In this document: in pieces, positions 42,737-52,102 of the stretch
How positions within the stretch are numbered: the first letter of the stretch is position 1
Layout: each line of letters begins with the position of its first letter
Source: Streptomyces fagopyri
GTDB lineage: Bacteria; Actinomycetota; Actinomycetes; Streptomycetales; Streptomycetaceae
DNA: 64,000 nucleotides
Direction of reading: 5' to 3'
NCBI RefSeq assembly: GCF_009498275.1
Contig: NZ_CP045643.1
Span: 7,812,001-7,876,000 of the forward strand
Translations under genes and position numbers: made by a program
Notes under the pieces: generated by a model
What the model saw: the letters and a program-made list of their open reading frames with translations, nothing else
Told to the model about the DNA's origin: nothing
Databases searched by the model: none

Positions 42737-44053
42737 TCAGTTCTCCTCAGGCCGTCCGGGGCGAACCGGCCGGCGGAGACCCGGACGGGTCGCGTTCCAG
42801 CGAGCACGTCCCTCCGCGAGCATGAACCTCCAGGAGCGGTTGCGCTTGAAGGGCATCTCGAAGACCTCGGAGAAGAGCCACGCTCCCAGCACCGAGGCCG
42901 GCAGTCCCAGCGCGAGGGTGAACCAGAACGTGGGCAGTCCCGGTGACACGTAATGCGGGGCGACCTTGCGAACGACGACCATGACGATCGGCAGATGGAT
43001 GAGGTACAGGCTGTACGAGAAGTTGCCGAGGCTGCGCACCGGGCGCGTACTGAGGAGCTTGGTGAGTGCTCGGGGCTTCCCCGTGGAGACCGCCACCAGG
43101 AGCAGCGTCATGGCGGGGACCACCGCGAGGTCCACCCAGAAGTAGTGGGCCACGGTCCAGACCGACCCCTTGGCGACTACGAGGGCCAGGACCGGCAGAG
43201 CGGCCAGGGCGGCCAGCCAGTGCCAGGGCAGACTCCGGACCCTCTCCGACGCGACCACCACTCCCGCGCCGACCAGGCCGGCGACGAACACGGGAGCGAG
43301 ATTCGGGGTCAGCCCGTTCGGGCCTTCCACCGGCAACGCGCCGTTCGCCGTCAGCCCGCGCGCGACGACCAGGAGAGTGACGCCCCCGAGCAGGACCACC
43401 GCCCCGAGGCGTCTGCGGATCAGCAGGAGAAGCGGGAAGACGAGATAGAGCTCCGCCTCCACGCCGATCGACCAGAACGCCCCGTTCGGTGTCGGGGCCG
43501 TGTACATGTCCTGGGCCACGAGACCGTAGACCAGGATCGATCCGCCGGTCGGTGGTCCGAAGTGCGACGCGGGCACCACCGCCCGGGCGACCACCAGGCT
43601 GAACACCAGTGCCGCCCAGTAGGGAGGCAGGATGCGCCAGGCGCGCCGACGGAGGAACCCGGAGAGGCTTCCCAGCCGCCATCCTTTGCGCGCTGCCGAG
43701 ATGGCCAGGGAGAAACCGGACAGTGCCAGAAAGAGGACGACGGCGAGACGTCCGTACATCAACCAGCCGAGCCAGGAGGGGCCCGAGTCGCGGGGGAAAC
43801 CCGGGAAGGTCAGCAGCCAGCAGTGAAAGAGGACGACGTACAACGCGGCCAGGCCGCGGATTCCGTCGAGGCCCGGCACCTGGGCGCGGCCGGGCGCCGC
43901 GTCGGCCTCCTCCCTTTTCCCGTCGGGGGAGGGCGGCTCTTTCCTCTCGGGGGAGAGCAGGTGGAGATCAGTGCTGGCTGGTCGGCTCGATCCTGATGAA
44001 ATCGTTCGGCCCTCTCCCCGGGTTCCCTGCTCGTGGCACGTGGTCACCGCCAC
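42737..44053 (-). CDS. Acyltransferase 3 family membrane protein
   Basis: 438 aa (GTG start at 44053; the first 60 residues are disordered and the real start could be later). About ten membrane helices. Catalytic-type features are GLDGIRGLAALYVVLFH with the conserved His, and RRRAWRILPPYWAALVFSLV. Near the end is NFSYSLYLIHLPIVMVVVR. Members O-acetylate or acylate sugars, polysaccharides or antibiotics at the membrane. No polysaccharide genes adjoin it directly. It is convergent with the MFS gene. Confidence 0.87.
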   Translation of the reverse strand: MAVTTCHEQGTRGEGRTISSGSSRPASTDLHLLSPERKEPPSPDGKREEADAAPGRAQVPGLDGIRGLAALYVVLFHCWLLTFPGFPRDSGPSWLGWLMYGRLAVVLFLALSGFSLAISAARKGWRLGSLSGFLRRRAWRILPPYWAALVFSLVVARAVVPASHFGPPTGGSILVYGLVAQDMYTAPTPNGAFWSIGVEAELYLVFPLLLLIRRRLGAVVLLGGVTLLVVARGLTANGALPVEGPNGLTPNLAPVFVAGLVGAGVVVASERVRSLPWHWLAALAALPVLALVVAKGSVWTVAHYFWVDLAVVPAMTLLLVAVSTGKPRALTKLLSTRPVRSLGNFSYSLYLIHLPIVMVVVRKVAPHYVSPGLPTFWFTLALGLPASVLGAWLFSEVFEMPFKRNRSWRFMLAEGRARWNATRPGLRRPVRPGRPEEN

Positions 44054-44292
44054 GGTGATCCGCGCGCGATGCTCCGAGGCGGGCGCCCGCGTACCGACTC
44101 GGCCTTCCGTATCCGGGCAGCGCAGGGCTACCCGTGGTGACTGGTACGTCGCGCACGGCCGGAGCGTTCAAAGGGTCGGAGGCACGGGGGAGAGCGCGTG
44201 ACGTTCCGTGCCGTACGGGGATCCGAGGGGACCGGGACCCCCGGATGCCGTGGGAGTCCCGGTGGCCCGGTCCGAGGTCGCCGGGACTTCGG

Positions 44293-44736
44293 TCACCGCC
44301 CCGGAAGTCGCGTCGTGATCTCCTGGAGCACCCACCCGTTGCCGTCCGGATCGCTGAACGACAGGAACGAGGAGTAGCTCCGGCGTTCCGGATCCGGGCC
44401 CGTGACCCGGCCCTCGGTTCCGGCGCGGTGGAACACTCCGCCCGCGTCGTGGAACACCTCGCTCACCTCGACGCCACGGTCCGCGAGCTCGGCGCGGGCC
44501 GCCTCGATGTCGGGGACGACGAGGTGCAGGCCCTCCGAGGAGCCGGGCGTGGCCGCGCTGATCCTGGTGCCGAAGATGATCGAACAGGGCGAGCCGGGCG
44601 GCGTGAACTGCACCACCCGGAAGTCCTCCCCGTCGGTGAAGTCGGCGTCGAGCCGCCATCCGAGCTTCTCGTAGAAGGCTCTGGCCCGGTCGACGTCGGC
44701 GACCGGCACCACCACGACCTCGAGTTTCATGTCCAT
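44293..44736 (-). CDS. VOC (glyoxalase-like) family protein
   Basis: 147 aa. Two beta-alpha-beta-beta-beta repeats are seen, with VVVVPVADVDRARAFYEKLG at the N-terminus and SFSDPDGNGWVLQEITTRLP at the end. Metal-ligand positions include the terminal Glu in VLQE. Such proteins include bleomycin-type binding or dioxygenase-like enzymes; the substrate is unknown. The C-terminal 50 residues are closely matched by the decayed copy at 52321-52473. A second in-frame ATG at 44730 is possible. Confidence 0.87.
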   Translation of the reverse strand: MDMKLEVVVVPVADVDRARAFYEKLGWRLDADFTDGEDFRVVQFTPPGSPCSIIFGTRISAATPGSSEGLHLVVPDIEAARAELADRGVEVSEVFHDAGGVFHRAGTEGRVTGPDPERRSYSSFLSFSDPDGNGWVLQEITTRLPGR

Positions 44737-45142
44737 GATGGCTTGCTCCTGTCCGTAGGCGTCCGCTGCCGACGATCGACGCCGGCCGGAGTCGGCCCGT
44801 CGCGGTGGCCACCGCTCATGTCCCCGAGCGCTTCGGCACTCTCCTCCACGTCCACGGTTGGGCCGGGGGTGGCGGATCGCAACCCGTGCGGGGCGCGGGC
44901 CCGCGGCGCGGACGGGCCCAGGCCGCCGGGCCGGGTGGTTCTGACGGGCGCCCTGACGCGGGGCGGCCGGTCCACGGCCCGTGCTCGCGCGGCACCGCCC
45001 CTCGCACGGCCCGCGTCACCGGTCGAACCGGCGACGCGGGCCGTGAGGGTGTCGTCGGGGACGGCACGGCGCTCGTCGTCCAGGGTGGTGAGGCGTGCTT
45101 CCGGCGGCCGGAGGCGCGGGCCGCGGCTTCGAGGGGGCGCGG
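44737..45142. other. Intergenic stretch, no gene seen
   Basis: About 400 bases between the VOC gene start and the alcohol dehydrogenase stop (both leftward). Frames here are compositional shadows. Only GC-rich direct and inverted short repeats were noted around 44985-45060. Confidence 0.4.
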
Positions 45143-46162
45143 TCAGGCCCGTACGGCATCGAGCACGACGCGGAACCGCGCCTCGCCGGACATCATGTGC
45201 TCGTAGGCCTTCGGCGCGTCGGCCAGGGGCATCCGCTCGATCAGCGGAAGGACCCCGTGCCGCACGCTGAAGGCCAGGTTGTCCTCGTTCTCGATCGGTG
45301 TTCCCGTCAGGCTCCCGGTGATGGTCCGCGTGCTGAGCACGAGGTCCGGTGTGGAGACCGATATCGGGTCGGTGCCGACCCCCACCACGATCATGCGGCC
45401 GCGCGGGGCGAGCCCGGTGAGAAGGGGGGTCATCGAACCGCCGCTGGCCGCCGTCGCGACGATGCCGTCGGCGCCGCCCAGCCGCGCCAGCGCCTCGCCG
45501 GGGTGCTCGGCGGCGCTGTCGATGTACTCGTCCGCGCCGAGGGAGGCCGCCAGCGACGCCTTCTCCGTCCCGCGGGCGATCGCCACGACCCGGTGTCCGA
45601 GCCGGGCCGCGTACTGCACCGCGAGATGTCCGAGACCTCCGATGCCCTGTACGGCCACGAGCGACCCGGGCCGGTTGTCCAGCTGCCGCAGGGCGCTGAG
45701 GCTCGTCAGGCCGGCGCACAGCAGGGGAGCCGCCTCGGCCGGCGAGATGCCCTCCGGGATCCGGGCCAGCGCGTTGGACCTGGCGTACATCACCTCGGCG
45801 TATCCGCCGTCGACGGTCGTCCCCGTCTGCTCCTGGTCGGCGCAGTTGACGAAGTCGCCGCGCCGGCACGGGTCGCACTCACCGCAGTGACCGGCCAGGA
45901 AACCGACGCCCACCCGCTCGCCGACCTGCCACGCCCGCACTCCCTCGCCCACGGCGTCGATGGTGCCGACGACCTCGTGACCCGGGACTACGGGCCGCGA
46001 CGGATCGGCCCTGAGTCCTTCGACGGCGAGCACGTCGGAGTGGCACACACCGCAGCTCTCCACCTTGATGCGTACGTGGCCCGGGCGGGGCGCGACGAGT
46101 TCACGGGTGGTCCATGCGAACTGCCGTGCTCCGGTGACTTCGAATGCCTGGTACGTCGACAC
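45143..46162 (-). CDS. Zinc-dependent alcohol dehydrogenase
   Basis: 339 aa. Catalytic zinc ligands are in ESCGVCHSDV and PGHEVVG. The structural zinc site is the four-Cys segment GHCGECDPCRRGDFVNC. The Rossmann motif is VQGIGGLGHLAVQYA (about residue 172). It is an AdhA/P-type enzyme oxidising alcohols or reducing aldehydes with NAD(P). The start is GTG 46162. The upstream region has a clear dyad (46282-46303), so it is probably under TetR-type control, perhaps by a regulator outside this window or the one at 37563. Confidence 0.93.
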   Translation of the reverse strand: MSTYQAFEVTGARQFAWTTRELVAPRPGHVRIKVESCGVCHSDVLAVEGLRADPSRPVVPGHEVVGTIDAVGEGVRAWQVGERVGVGFLAGHCGECDPCRRGDFVNCADQEQTGTTVDGGYAEVMYARSNALARIPEGISPAEAAPLLCAGLTSLSALRQLDNRPGSLVAVQGIGGLGHLAVQYAARLGHRVVAIARGTEKASLAASLGADEYIDSAAEHPGEALARLGGADGIVATAASGGSMTPLLTGLAPRGRMIVVGVGTDPISVSTPDLVLSTRTITGSLTGTPIENEDNLAFSVRHGVLPLIERMPLADAPKAYEHMMSGEARFRVVLDAVRA

Positions 46163-46281
46163 GTTTCTCCTGAGGGGTGCGGCGCCCCGTCCGAGCCCCG
46201 CGTGGGGACTCCCTTCGGCCTGCCTGTCCTCGCGGTCGCGGGTGGCGGAGCCGGGCCGCGGACGATCCGCGGAGGCGCTAC

Positions 46282-46303
46282 GACGACAATATGACCGGTC
46301 GTC
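46282..46303. promoter_or_regulatory. Dyad with the core GACCGGTC before the alcohol dehydrogenase
   Basis: GACGAC (46282-46287) is mirrored by GTCGTC (46298-46303), and within it GACCGGTC (46293-46300) is a perfect palindrome. Related GACC-GGTC sites are used by LmrA/QacR-type TetR regulators. It lies about 120 bases from the start. Confidence 0.5.
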
Positions 46304-46510
46304 TTAGCCGTCAATGCGCACCCCGGGACTCGCTCGCGCCGCCGGGCCGTGCCGCCGGGCCGCACCGCCGGGTCGGCCGCCCGTTCGCGCCGCCGTATGG
46401 GCGGGCGGCGCTCGCGCGCGAGAGATTCGTCACCGCTCCAACTGGTGATTTTACTCCTGTGGAGCGACCGCCCCGGGAGTTGGGGGCCGGAGCGGTATGG
46501 CGCGATGCCG

Positions 46511-46600
46511 TGCGTCGCGTCCGGGGGAGGCCGTCCGGTGTGCGTCGCGTCGGTGGGAGGCCGCTCGGCGTGCGTCGCGTCCGCTCGAAATCCCTCGGCG
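46511..46600. repeat. 30-bp tandem repeat, three copies
   Basis: Units start at 46511, 46541 and 46571, each beginning TGCGTCGCGTC; the middle parts vary. It lies in the gap 46163-46710 between two leftward genes. No gene is supported in that gap. Confidence 0.75.
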
Positions 46601-46645
46601 TAGTCGTGTCGGCGGGAGGGTCGTCGGGCCGGCGGGGCCGCGGGG

Positions 46646-46690
46646 CCTTCGGCGAGGTCGTCGTCCGGCGGACGAGCGTATCGCCGAAGG
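46646..46690 (-). terminator. Long hairpin after the D-cysteine desulfhydrase gene
   Basis: CCTTCGGCGA (46646-46655) pairs perfectly with TCGCCGAAGG (46681-46690). The 25-base loop contains a second inverted repeat (CGTCC-GGC-GGACG). It starts 21 bases past the stop at 46711. Confidence 0.6.
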
Positions 46691-46710
46691 TGCCCGCGGC
46701 GCCCCGCGGT

Positions 46711-47715
46711 TCAGGCGCTGGTGTGCGGCGGCGTCCGCTCGGACCCGTAGGAGCGCAGGCTGTCGACGGTGCGGTGCACGGTCTCCGTGTGCCCGAACAG
46801 GCCCGGCAGTCCGCCGGTGTGGAGAAGGACGCTGCGTTGCGCCGGGCGGATGTCACCGTCGCGGACCGCGGCGATCAGGCCGGCCATGGCACGCCCGCTG
46901 TAGACCGGGTCCAGGACGAGACCCTCGGTGAGCGCGGCGGTTCGCATCGCCGCCAGGACCGGTTCGTGCAGCACCCCGTACCCCGCGCCCACCTGGTCGG
47001 TGCGGATCCGCAGGGACCCGGGGGCGATGTCGCGGCCGGTCAGCGCGGTCGTGAGATCGGCGACGGTGACGGCGGGCTCCGCCACCGCCCCGCAGTGAAC
47101 CCCGAGGACACGCCGCTCCCCGAGCGCGCCGATCAGTCCCGCCATGGTGCCGCCCGAACCCAGGGCGACCACGACGTGCTCCACGTCGGGCAGTTGGGAG
47201 AGCAACTCCGCACCGCCGTCCACATATCCCCGTGCGCCGAGGGGACTTGACCCGCCGAAGGGGATGGCGAAGGGACGCGCTCCGTCGTGGCGCAACCGGC
47301 GGCAGACCTCGTCGGTGACGTCGGCCATCGTGCTCGGATCGCTGTCGCCGGCCCAGAAGACCCTGGCTCCGAAGAGACCGTCGAGGACGAGGTTGCCGGA
47401 GCCGTTCACGGCGCTGTCGGGGGTGCCGGGGAAGACGAGCACGACGTCGAGCCCGAGGCGGGCGCCGGCGGCCGCGGTGAGACGCGCGTGGTTGCTCTGC
47501 GCGGCGCCGGTGGTGACCAGGGTGTCCGCGCCGGCGGCGAGAGCGGCGCCGACGGTCCACTCCAGCTTGCGGACCTTGTTGCCGCCGCCCCCCAGACCGA
47601 TCAGGTCGTCCCGCTTGATCCAGAGGTCGTCCTCGCCCAGCCCCAGTGCCGCCGCCAGCCGCGGCACACGCTCCAGCGGGGTGGGCCAGGTCGAGAGGGC
47701 GATCTTGTCACTCAT
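46711..47715 (-). CDS. D-cysteine desulfhydrase / ACC-deaminase-like PLP enzyme
   Basis: 334 aa fold type II PLP protein. The lysine binding PLP is in GGGGNKVRKLEW (about residue 45) and the substrate loop is AAQSNHARLTAA. The phosphate-binding glycine loop is LGSGGTMAGL. Family members deaminate D-cysteine or 1-aminocyclopropane-1-carboxylate, and the sequence does not settle which. The start is ATG 47715 and the hairpin 46646-46690 ends the unit. Confidence 0.88.
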   Translation of the reverse strand: MSDKIALSTWPTPLERVPRLAAALGLGEDDLWIKRDDLIGLGGGGNKVRKLEWTVGAALAAGADTLVTTGAAQSNHARLTAAAGARLGLDVVLVFPGTPDSAVNGSGNLVLDGLFGARVFWAGDSDPSTMADVTDEVCRRLRHDGARPFAIPFGGSSPLGARGYVDGGAELLSQLPDVEHVVVALGSGGTMAGLIGALGERRVLGVHCGAVAEPAVTVADLTTALTGRDIAPGSLRIRTDQVGAGYGVLHEPVLAAMRTAALTEGLVLDPVYSGRAMAGLIAAVRDGDIRPAQRSVLLHTGGLPGLFGHTETVHRTVDSLRSYGSERTPPHTSA

Positions 47716-47770
47716 GAGAACTCCAGCTGGGGCGGTACGCGCACCGCTGACGGCGGATGCGGAGAGGTTC

Positions 47771-47830
47771 TGTTCCGGTGGTGCGTGTTCCGGTGGTGCA
47801 CGCTCTGGTGGTGCGTGTTCCGGTGGTGCA
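47771..47830. repeat. 15-bp tandem repeat, four copies
   Basis: TGTTCCGGTGGTGCR at 47771, 47786 and 47816, with a diverged copy at 47801. It lies within 47716-48064, which has no gene. In one frame it would encode a Trp/Cys-rich repeat, but no gene contains it. Confidence 0.85.
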
Positions 47831-47961
47831 CGAATGCCACCGTATGCCGGGCCTCTTCCACTTCCGTCGACAGCCCGCCCCTACCCGTGCCCCCTGCCCC
47901 CCTGCCCTCCCGCGCCGATGTCGCGACCGCCTCGATGGCCTGCCCGGCGCCGGGGGATCCT

Positions 47962-48045
47962 GCGACGGGCGACGGGCGACGGGCGACGGGCGACGGGCGA
48001 CGGGCGACGGGCGACGGGCGGCGGGCGGCGGGCGACGGGCGACGG
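47962..48045. repeat. Heptamer tandem repeat (GCGACGG), twelve copies
   Basis: Twelve consecutive 7-mers, ten GCGACGG and two GCGGCGG. It starts only 20 bases after the stop of the mycothione reductase gene on the minus strand and may affect its transcript end. Confidence 0.92.
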
Positions 48046-48064
48046 CGGCGGTCGCGGGGGTGGA

Positions 48065-49420
48065 CTACAGGTCCAGCAGGGCCTGTTCGACCACCTCGGT
48101 CAGCGCCGGGTGGATGTACAGCACGTCCCGGGCGATCCGGTCCACCGTCAGCCCCAGCTCCATGGCCTGGATCAACTGCTGGACGAGTGTCGCGGCCTGC
48201 GGGCCGATGATGTGCGCGCCGAGGATCGTCCGGTCGGCAGGATCGGCCAGGATCTTCACGAAACTGGTGGTGTCCTCCAACGCCCATCCGTACGCGGCAT
48301 CCCCGTAGTCGCGGACACTCACGAGGTGGTCGATGCCGCGGCGGCGGGCCTCCTGCTCGGTCAGCCCGACACTCGCGATCTGCGGGCTGGTGAAGACCGC
48401 GTGCGGCGCGACCTTGTGGGGCAGTGTGCGCACGTCCTCGGGATGGAGCAGGTTGTGCCGCACGAGCCGGACCTCGGCGTTCGCCATGTGCTTGAGCTGG
48501 AAGTGGTTCGCCGTGTCGCCGAGGGCCCAGACCCCCGGCACCGACGTGCGGTACGCGCCGTCGGTCACGATGTGGCCGTGTCCGTCGAGGTCCAGACCGC
48601 CCGCGACGGCGTCCAGCCGGTCCGTGTTGGGCCGGCGGCCGACACACACGAACAGCGCCGCGGCCCGGACGACTTGGTCGCCGTCCGGACGGGACACGGT
48701 GACCGCGACGCCGTCGGCGTGCCCTGCGACGGAGGTGACGGCGGTGTCGAGGAGCACGCGATGACGCCGCGACGCCAGGTCGGTGAAGCGCGCCGACACC
48801 TGTTCGTCCTCGCCCATCAGCAGGCGCGGCCCCCGCTGCACGATCGTGATGTCGCAGCCGAACGCGCCGAGGACATGACCGAACTCGGCCGCGATGAACC
48901 CGCCCCCGAGGACGACCATGGACGCCGGCACCTCGTCGATCCGCATGATGGTGTCCGAGGTGTGGTAGGCGACGGTGTCGAGGCCGGGGATGTCCGGCAC
49001 CACGGGGCGTGACCCGACCGCGACGACGAACGTGTCGGCGGTGATCCGCTCGGCTCCCACCCGCAACACCTTCGGCGCGACGAACCGCCCCTCCTCGGTG
49101 TACACGTCGACGCCGTTGTCCCTGCGGTGGTTCAGCGCGCTCTCGTGCAGCGGATCGATGCGGTGGAACACCCGGTCGCGGATGGCCTTCCAGTCGACGT
49201 GCTCGACGGTGGCGTGGACACCGAGTCGTGCCGCCGCCCGCGCGTCCTCGGCGGCGTCGGCGGCGACCACGAACATCTTGCTCGGAATGCAGCCCCGGTT
49301 GAGGCACGTGCCGCCGAAACGGCCGGGTTCGACGACAGCGGCGCGGAGATGGGCGAGTTCTTCGTTCAGCAGCATGTTGCCGCTGCCCGCTCCCAGAACC
49401 ACGAGATCGTAATGGCGCAC
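48065..49420 (-). CDS. mtr: Mycothione reductase / dihydrolipoamide-dehydrogenase-type flavoprotein
   Basis: 451 aa pyridine nucleotide-disulfide oxidoreductase. It has the FAD motif LGAGSGNMLLNEEL, the redox-active pair GGTCLNRGCIPSKMF, the NAD motif VVLGGGFIAAEFGHV and the C-terminal HPALTEVVEQALL with the active-site His. GSGN in the FAD loop is the feature that favours mycothione reductase over lipoamide dehydrogenase. It keeps mycothiol reduced with NADPH, which fits the mycothiol-type proteins at 38 kb. Two GTG codons compete; 49420 has the better ribosome-site distance. Confidence 0.85.
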   Translation of the reverse strand: MRHYDLVVLGAGSGNMLLNEELAHLRAAVVEPGRFGGTCLNRGCIPSKMFVVAADAAEDARAAARLGVHATVEHVDWKAIRDRVFHRIDPLHESALNHRRDNGVDVYTEEGRFVAPKVLRVGAERITADTFVVAVGSRPVVPDIPGLDTVAYHTSDTIMRIDEVPASMVVLGGGFIAAEFGHVLGAFGCDITIVQRGPRLLMGEDEQVSARFTDLASRRHRVLLDTAVTSVAGHADGVAVTVSRPDGDQVVRAAALFVCVGRRPNTDRLDAVAGGLDLDGHGHIVTDGAYRTSVPGVWALGDTANHFQLKHMANAEVRLVRHNLLHPEDVRTLPHKVAPHAVFTSPQIASVGLTEQEARRRGIDHLVSVRDYGDAAYGWALEDTTSFVKILADPADRTILGAHIIGPQAATLVQQLIQAMELGLTVDRIARDVLYIHPALTEVVEQALLDL

Positions 49421-49547
49421 GTCGTTCACCTTCCGTCGACGAACGGCACGGTCCGGCGATCCACGGGCCGGCCGTGAGGGCGTGGTCCGCGCCACCCTGC
49501 TTCCCGCACGCGCGGGCACTTCGACCTGTCGGAGGAGTCCCGGGTCA

Positions 49548-51854
49548 TCAGGGGGACCCCGGGGAGGGCAGGGGTTGCTCCGCCCAGACGGTCTTGCCGT
49601 GCTTGTGATGGCGGGCGCCCCACTGGTCGGCGAGGCTGGCCACGATGAACAGCCCACGGCCCGTCTCGTCCACCGTGCGGGCGTGCTTGACGTGCGGCGC
49701 GCTGGTCGCGCCGTCGCTGACCTCACAGGTCAGCGCCCGGTCGAGGATCAGCCGTAGGCGCAGGGGCGGAGCGCCGTGCCGGATGGCGTTGCCCACGAGT
49801 TCGCTGACGATGAGTTCGGTGGTGAACGCCGCCTCCTCGTCCACCCCCCAGGTCTTCAACTGGCGGCGCGCCGCGCGCCGGGCGAGGGGCGCGGCCTCGG
49901 CGCCGGCCGGCAGGGGGAAGGACAGGACCCGGTCCGCGGGCAGCGCGCGCGTACGGGCGAGCAGCACCAGCGTGTCGCCGGTGGGCCGGTCGTCCGGGAG
50001 CGCGGCCGCGAGGTCACCGCAGAGTTCCGCCAGGGGCCTGGCGCCGGCGGAGTCGAGGAGCGGGCGCAGCGGACCGGAGGGCGCCAGGACGGTGTCCGCC
50101 GCCGTCACCGTGCCCATCGCCAGGATGCTGCCTTCGGGGAGGTCGACCGTGGTCGCGGGGAAGGGGGCGCTGCTCGTGTCGGCGAGAAGGGGGCCTGGTG
50201 GGACGGGCAGTTCGGTGGAGGTGCCGTCGGGGAGGACGGCGACGGGCCGCGGGAGACCGGCGCGGGCGAGGGTGCAGGTGAGCTCGATCGGGTCGTAGAT
50301 CGCGACGGCGCAGCCGGCGGTGAGCGACTCGCCGCGCATGGGATCCCCGGGCGGCAGCGCGGCACAGGCCTGCGAGAGACGTCCGGCGGTGTCGCTCAGG
50401 CGTGCGAGCAGTTCGTCGGGTTCCAGGTCCAGGGCCGCGAGTGTGTGGACGGCCGTGCGCAGGATTCCCACCGTGACGGCCGCGGCGATGCCCTGCTGCG
50501 CCAGGTCGCCGACGATCAGCGCGGTCCGTGCGCCGGGCAGTGCGATCGTGTCGGACCACGCTCCTCCGCCGTCCGGGTCGGGAAGGAACAGCCGCGAGAT
50601 CTCCATCGTGGTCGGTGTGGCCGCGTGCTGGGGGAGAAGCCTGCGCTGGACGGTTGCGGCGATGATCCACTCGCGCATGTACGCGCGGGCGGTCTCGACG
50701 CAGAGCGCCGTGTGCGCGCACACCGCGGAGGCCACCGCGACGTCCTCCTCCTTGAAGGGGTCCTCCTGCCGGTGACGGTAGAAGCTGACCACGCCCAGCA
50801 CCTGGCCGCGCAACGCCAGCGGGGCCACGATCAGGGAGTGGGCGCCGGATCGCTCGATGGCGTCGGCACGGGCCGGGTCGGCGGTGAGCCAGTCGGTGTC
50901 CTGCCCGATGGAGAGAAGGCGTGGCCGGAGGTCGGTCAGCACGCGCGCGAACGGGGTGCCTCGCGGCAGGGGGCGTACGTCTCCGACCGGGTAGGCCGCG
51001 ACCGGGCCCCGGAACGCGGCCCGGCGCAGGACGATGTCCTCGCGGACGGGCACCTGCGGAGGCTCCTCTCCGTGGACGACGTCCTCGATCACCTCGACCA
51101 CGGTGATGCCCGCGAACGCCGGTACGACCGCCTCCACCAGTTCCTCGCACACCGCGCCGACGTTCAGCCCCTGCCCCACGTGGGCGCGCACCGCCTCCAG
51201 CAGGGCCAGGCGGCGATGCGTGTTCTCCCGCTCGGTGACGTCGAGCGCGGACGCCACCAGTCCGAGCACATCGCCGTCGGCGTTCTCCAGCCGGACGTAG
51301 GAGACGGAGTAGATGCGTCGGCCGAGTCCGTCCGGCGCGTCGACGACGGCCCGTACGAGCCGGCTGACCACCGGCTCACCCCCGTCCAGGACCTGCTGCG
51401 CCACCGCGGCCTCTTTTTCGGGGTCCTCCAGCTCATAGGCCTGGACGAAACGTTTGCCGGCCAGGTCTTCCACCGGCGTGCCGGACAGTCCATGGGTGGC
51501 GCCGGGCACGTGGGCCACCCGCAGCTGATGGTCGAGGACGTGCAGCCGTGCCGGGGAGTGGGCGAACATCGCCTCCAGGATCGCCACGTCCTGCCCCGAC
51601 ACCGCGTCCCGCGCCGTGAGGACCTGCCACATCAGGGAGGTGCCGCGCAGCACCGGCTTGACCAGTACCGGCGTCGTGGCCGCGAACCCCTCGCGGCGCC
51701 CTTCCCCGCCCGCGGAGAACTCGCGCACGAGCGCGGTCACCGCCTGACCGACGGCCTCCTCGGCGGACCACCCGAACAGCTGCTCGGCCTGGCGTCGCCA
51801 CTCGACGATCAGGCCGTCCTCGTCGATGAGCACGAGCACGTCACCGCTGGGCAT
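49548..51854 (-). CDS. Multi-domain sensor: PAS-PAS-GAF-PP2C phosphatase-ATPase
   Basis: 768 aa. Order: PAS (about 5-70), PAS (about 95-205), GAF (about 230-400), SpoIIE/PP2C (about 420-630), HATPase_c anti-sigma-like domain (about 650-765, with ELIVSELVGNAIRHG and DETGRGLFIVASLADQWG). Streptomyces carries many of these; they act in partner-switching control of alternative sigma factors. The phosphatase loop reads VGDLAQQGIAAAV where active enzymes have GH (or GHG); the two glutamines suggest reduced metal binding. Soluble, with no membrane helix. Confidence 0.88.
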   Translation of the reverse strand: MPSGDVLVLIDEDGLIVEWRRQAEQLFGWSAEEAVGQAVTALVREFSAGGEGRREGFAATTPVLVKPVLRGTSLMWQVLTARDAVSGQDVAILEAMFAHSPARLHVLDHQLRVAHVPGATHGLSGTPVEDLAGKRFVQAYELEDPEKEAAVAQQVLDGGEPVVSRLVRAVVDAPDGLGRRIYSVSYVRLENADGDVLGLVASALDVTERENTHRRLALLEAVRAHVGQGLNVGAVCEELVEAVVPAFAGITVVEVIEDVVHGEEPPQVPVREDIVLRRAAFRGPVAAYPVGDVRPLPRGTPFARVLTDLRPRLLSIGQDTDWLTADPARADAIERSGAHSLIVAPLALRGQVLGVVSFYRHRQEDPFKEEDVAVASAVCAHTALCVETARAYMREWIIAATVQRRLLPQHAATPTTMEISRLFLPDPDGGGAWSDTIALPGARTALIVGDLAQQGIAAAVTVGILRTAVHTLAALDLEPDELLARLSDTAGRLSQACAALPPGDPMRGESLTAGCAVAIYDPIELTCTLARAGLPRPVAVLPDGTSTELPVPPGPLLADTSSAPFPATTVDLPEGSILAMGTVTAADTVLAPSGPLRPLLDSAGARPLAELCGDLAAALPDDRPTGDTLVLLARTRALPADRVLSFPLPAGAEAAPLARRAARRQLKTWGVDEEAAFTTELIVSELVGNAIRHGAPPLRLRLILDRALTCEVSDGATSAPHVKHARTVDETGRGLFIVASLADQWGARHHKHGKTVWAEQPLPSPGSP

Positions 51855-52102
51855 GCGGCAGCACCTCCGCTTCCATCGGTTCGTGCCCGTCCCGCCCGCA
51901 CGGCTGAACGGGCTGGTGTCCCTGGTGACTTGGGTCTCCGGATCGGCGGAGCCGGCGCCGCCCGGCCGTGCCGGGAGGGCGGCGTGTACGGAGGCCGGGG
52001 ACCGGGCGGGAACGCGGCGTCGGGAAGGCGCCGCCGCGCACGCGGCCGGGGCGCACGGCCCCGGTCGGGACGAGAGGGAGGAACCGCCGCGTCATGGCCG
52101 GT

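Noticed and set aside
46311..46856. 181-aa minus-strand frame with TRRTPSGLP repeats
   Set aside because: The repeats come from the 30-bp DNA array; the frame overlaps the desulfhydrase end and lacks a ribosome site.
47712..49307. 531-aa minus-strand frame across the heptamer array and the mycothione reductase gene
   Set aside because: The RRPSPVA repeat is a translation of the GCGACGG tract; the correct frame of the reductase has all flavin motifs.
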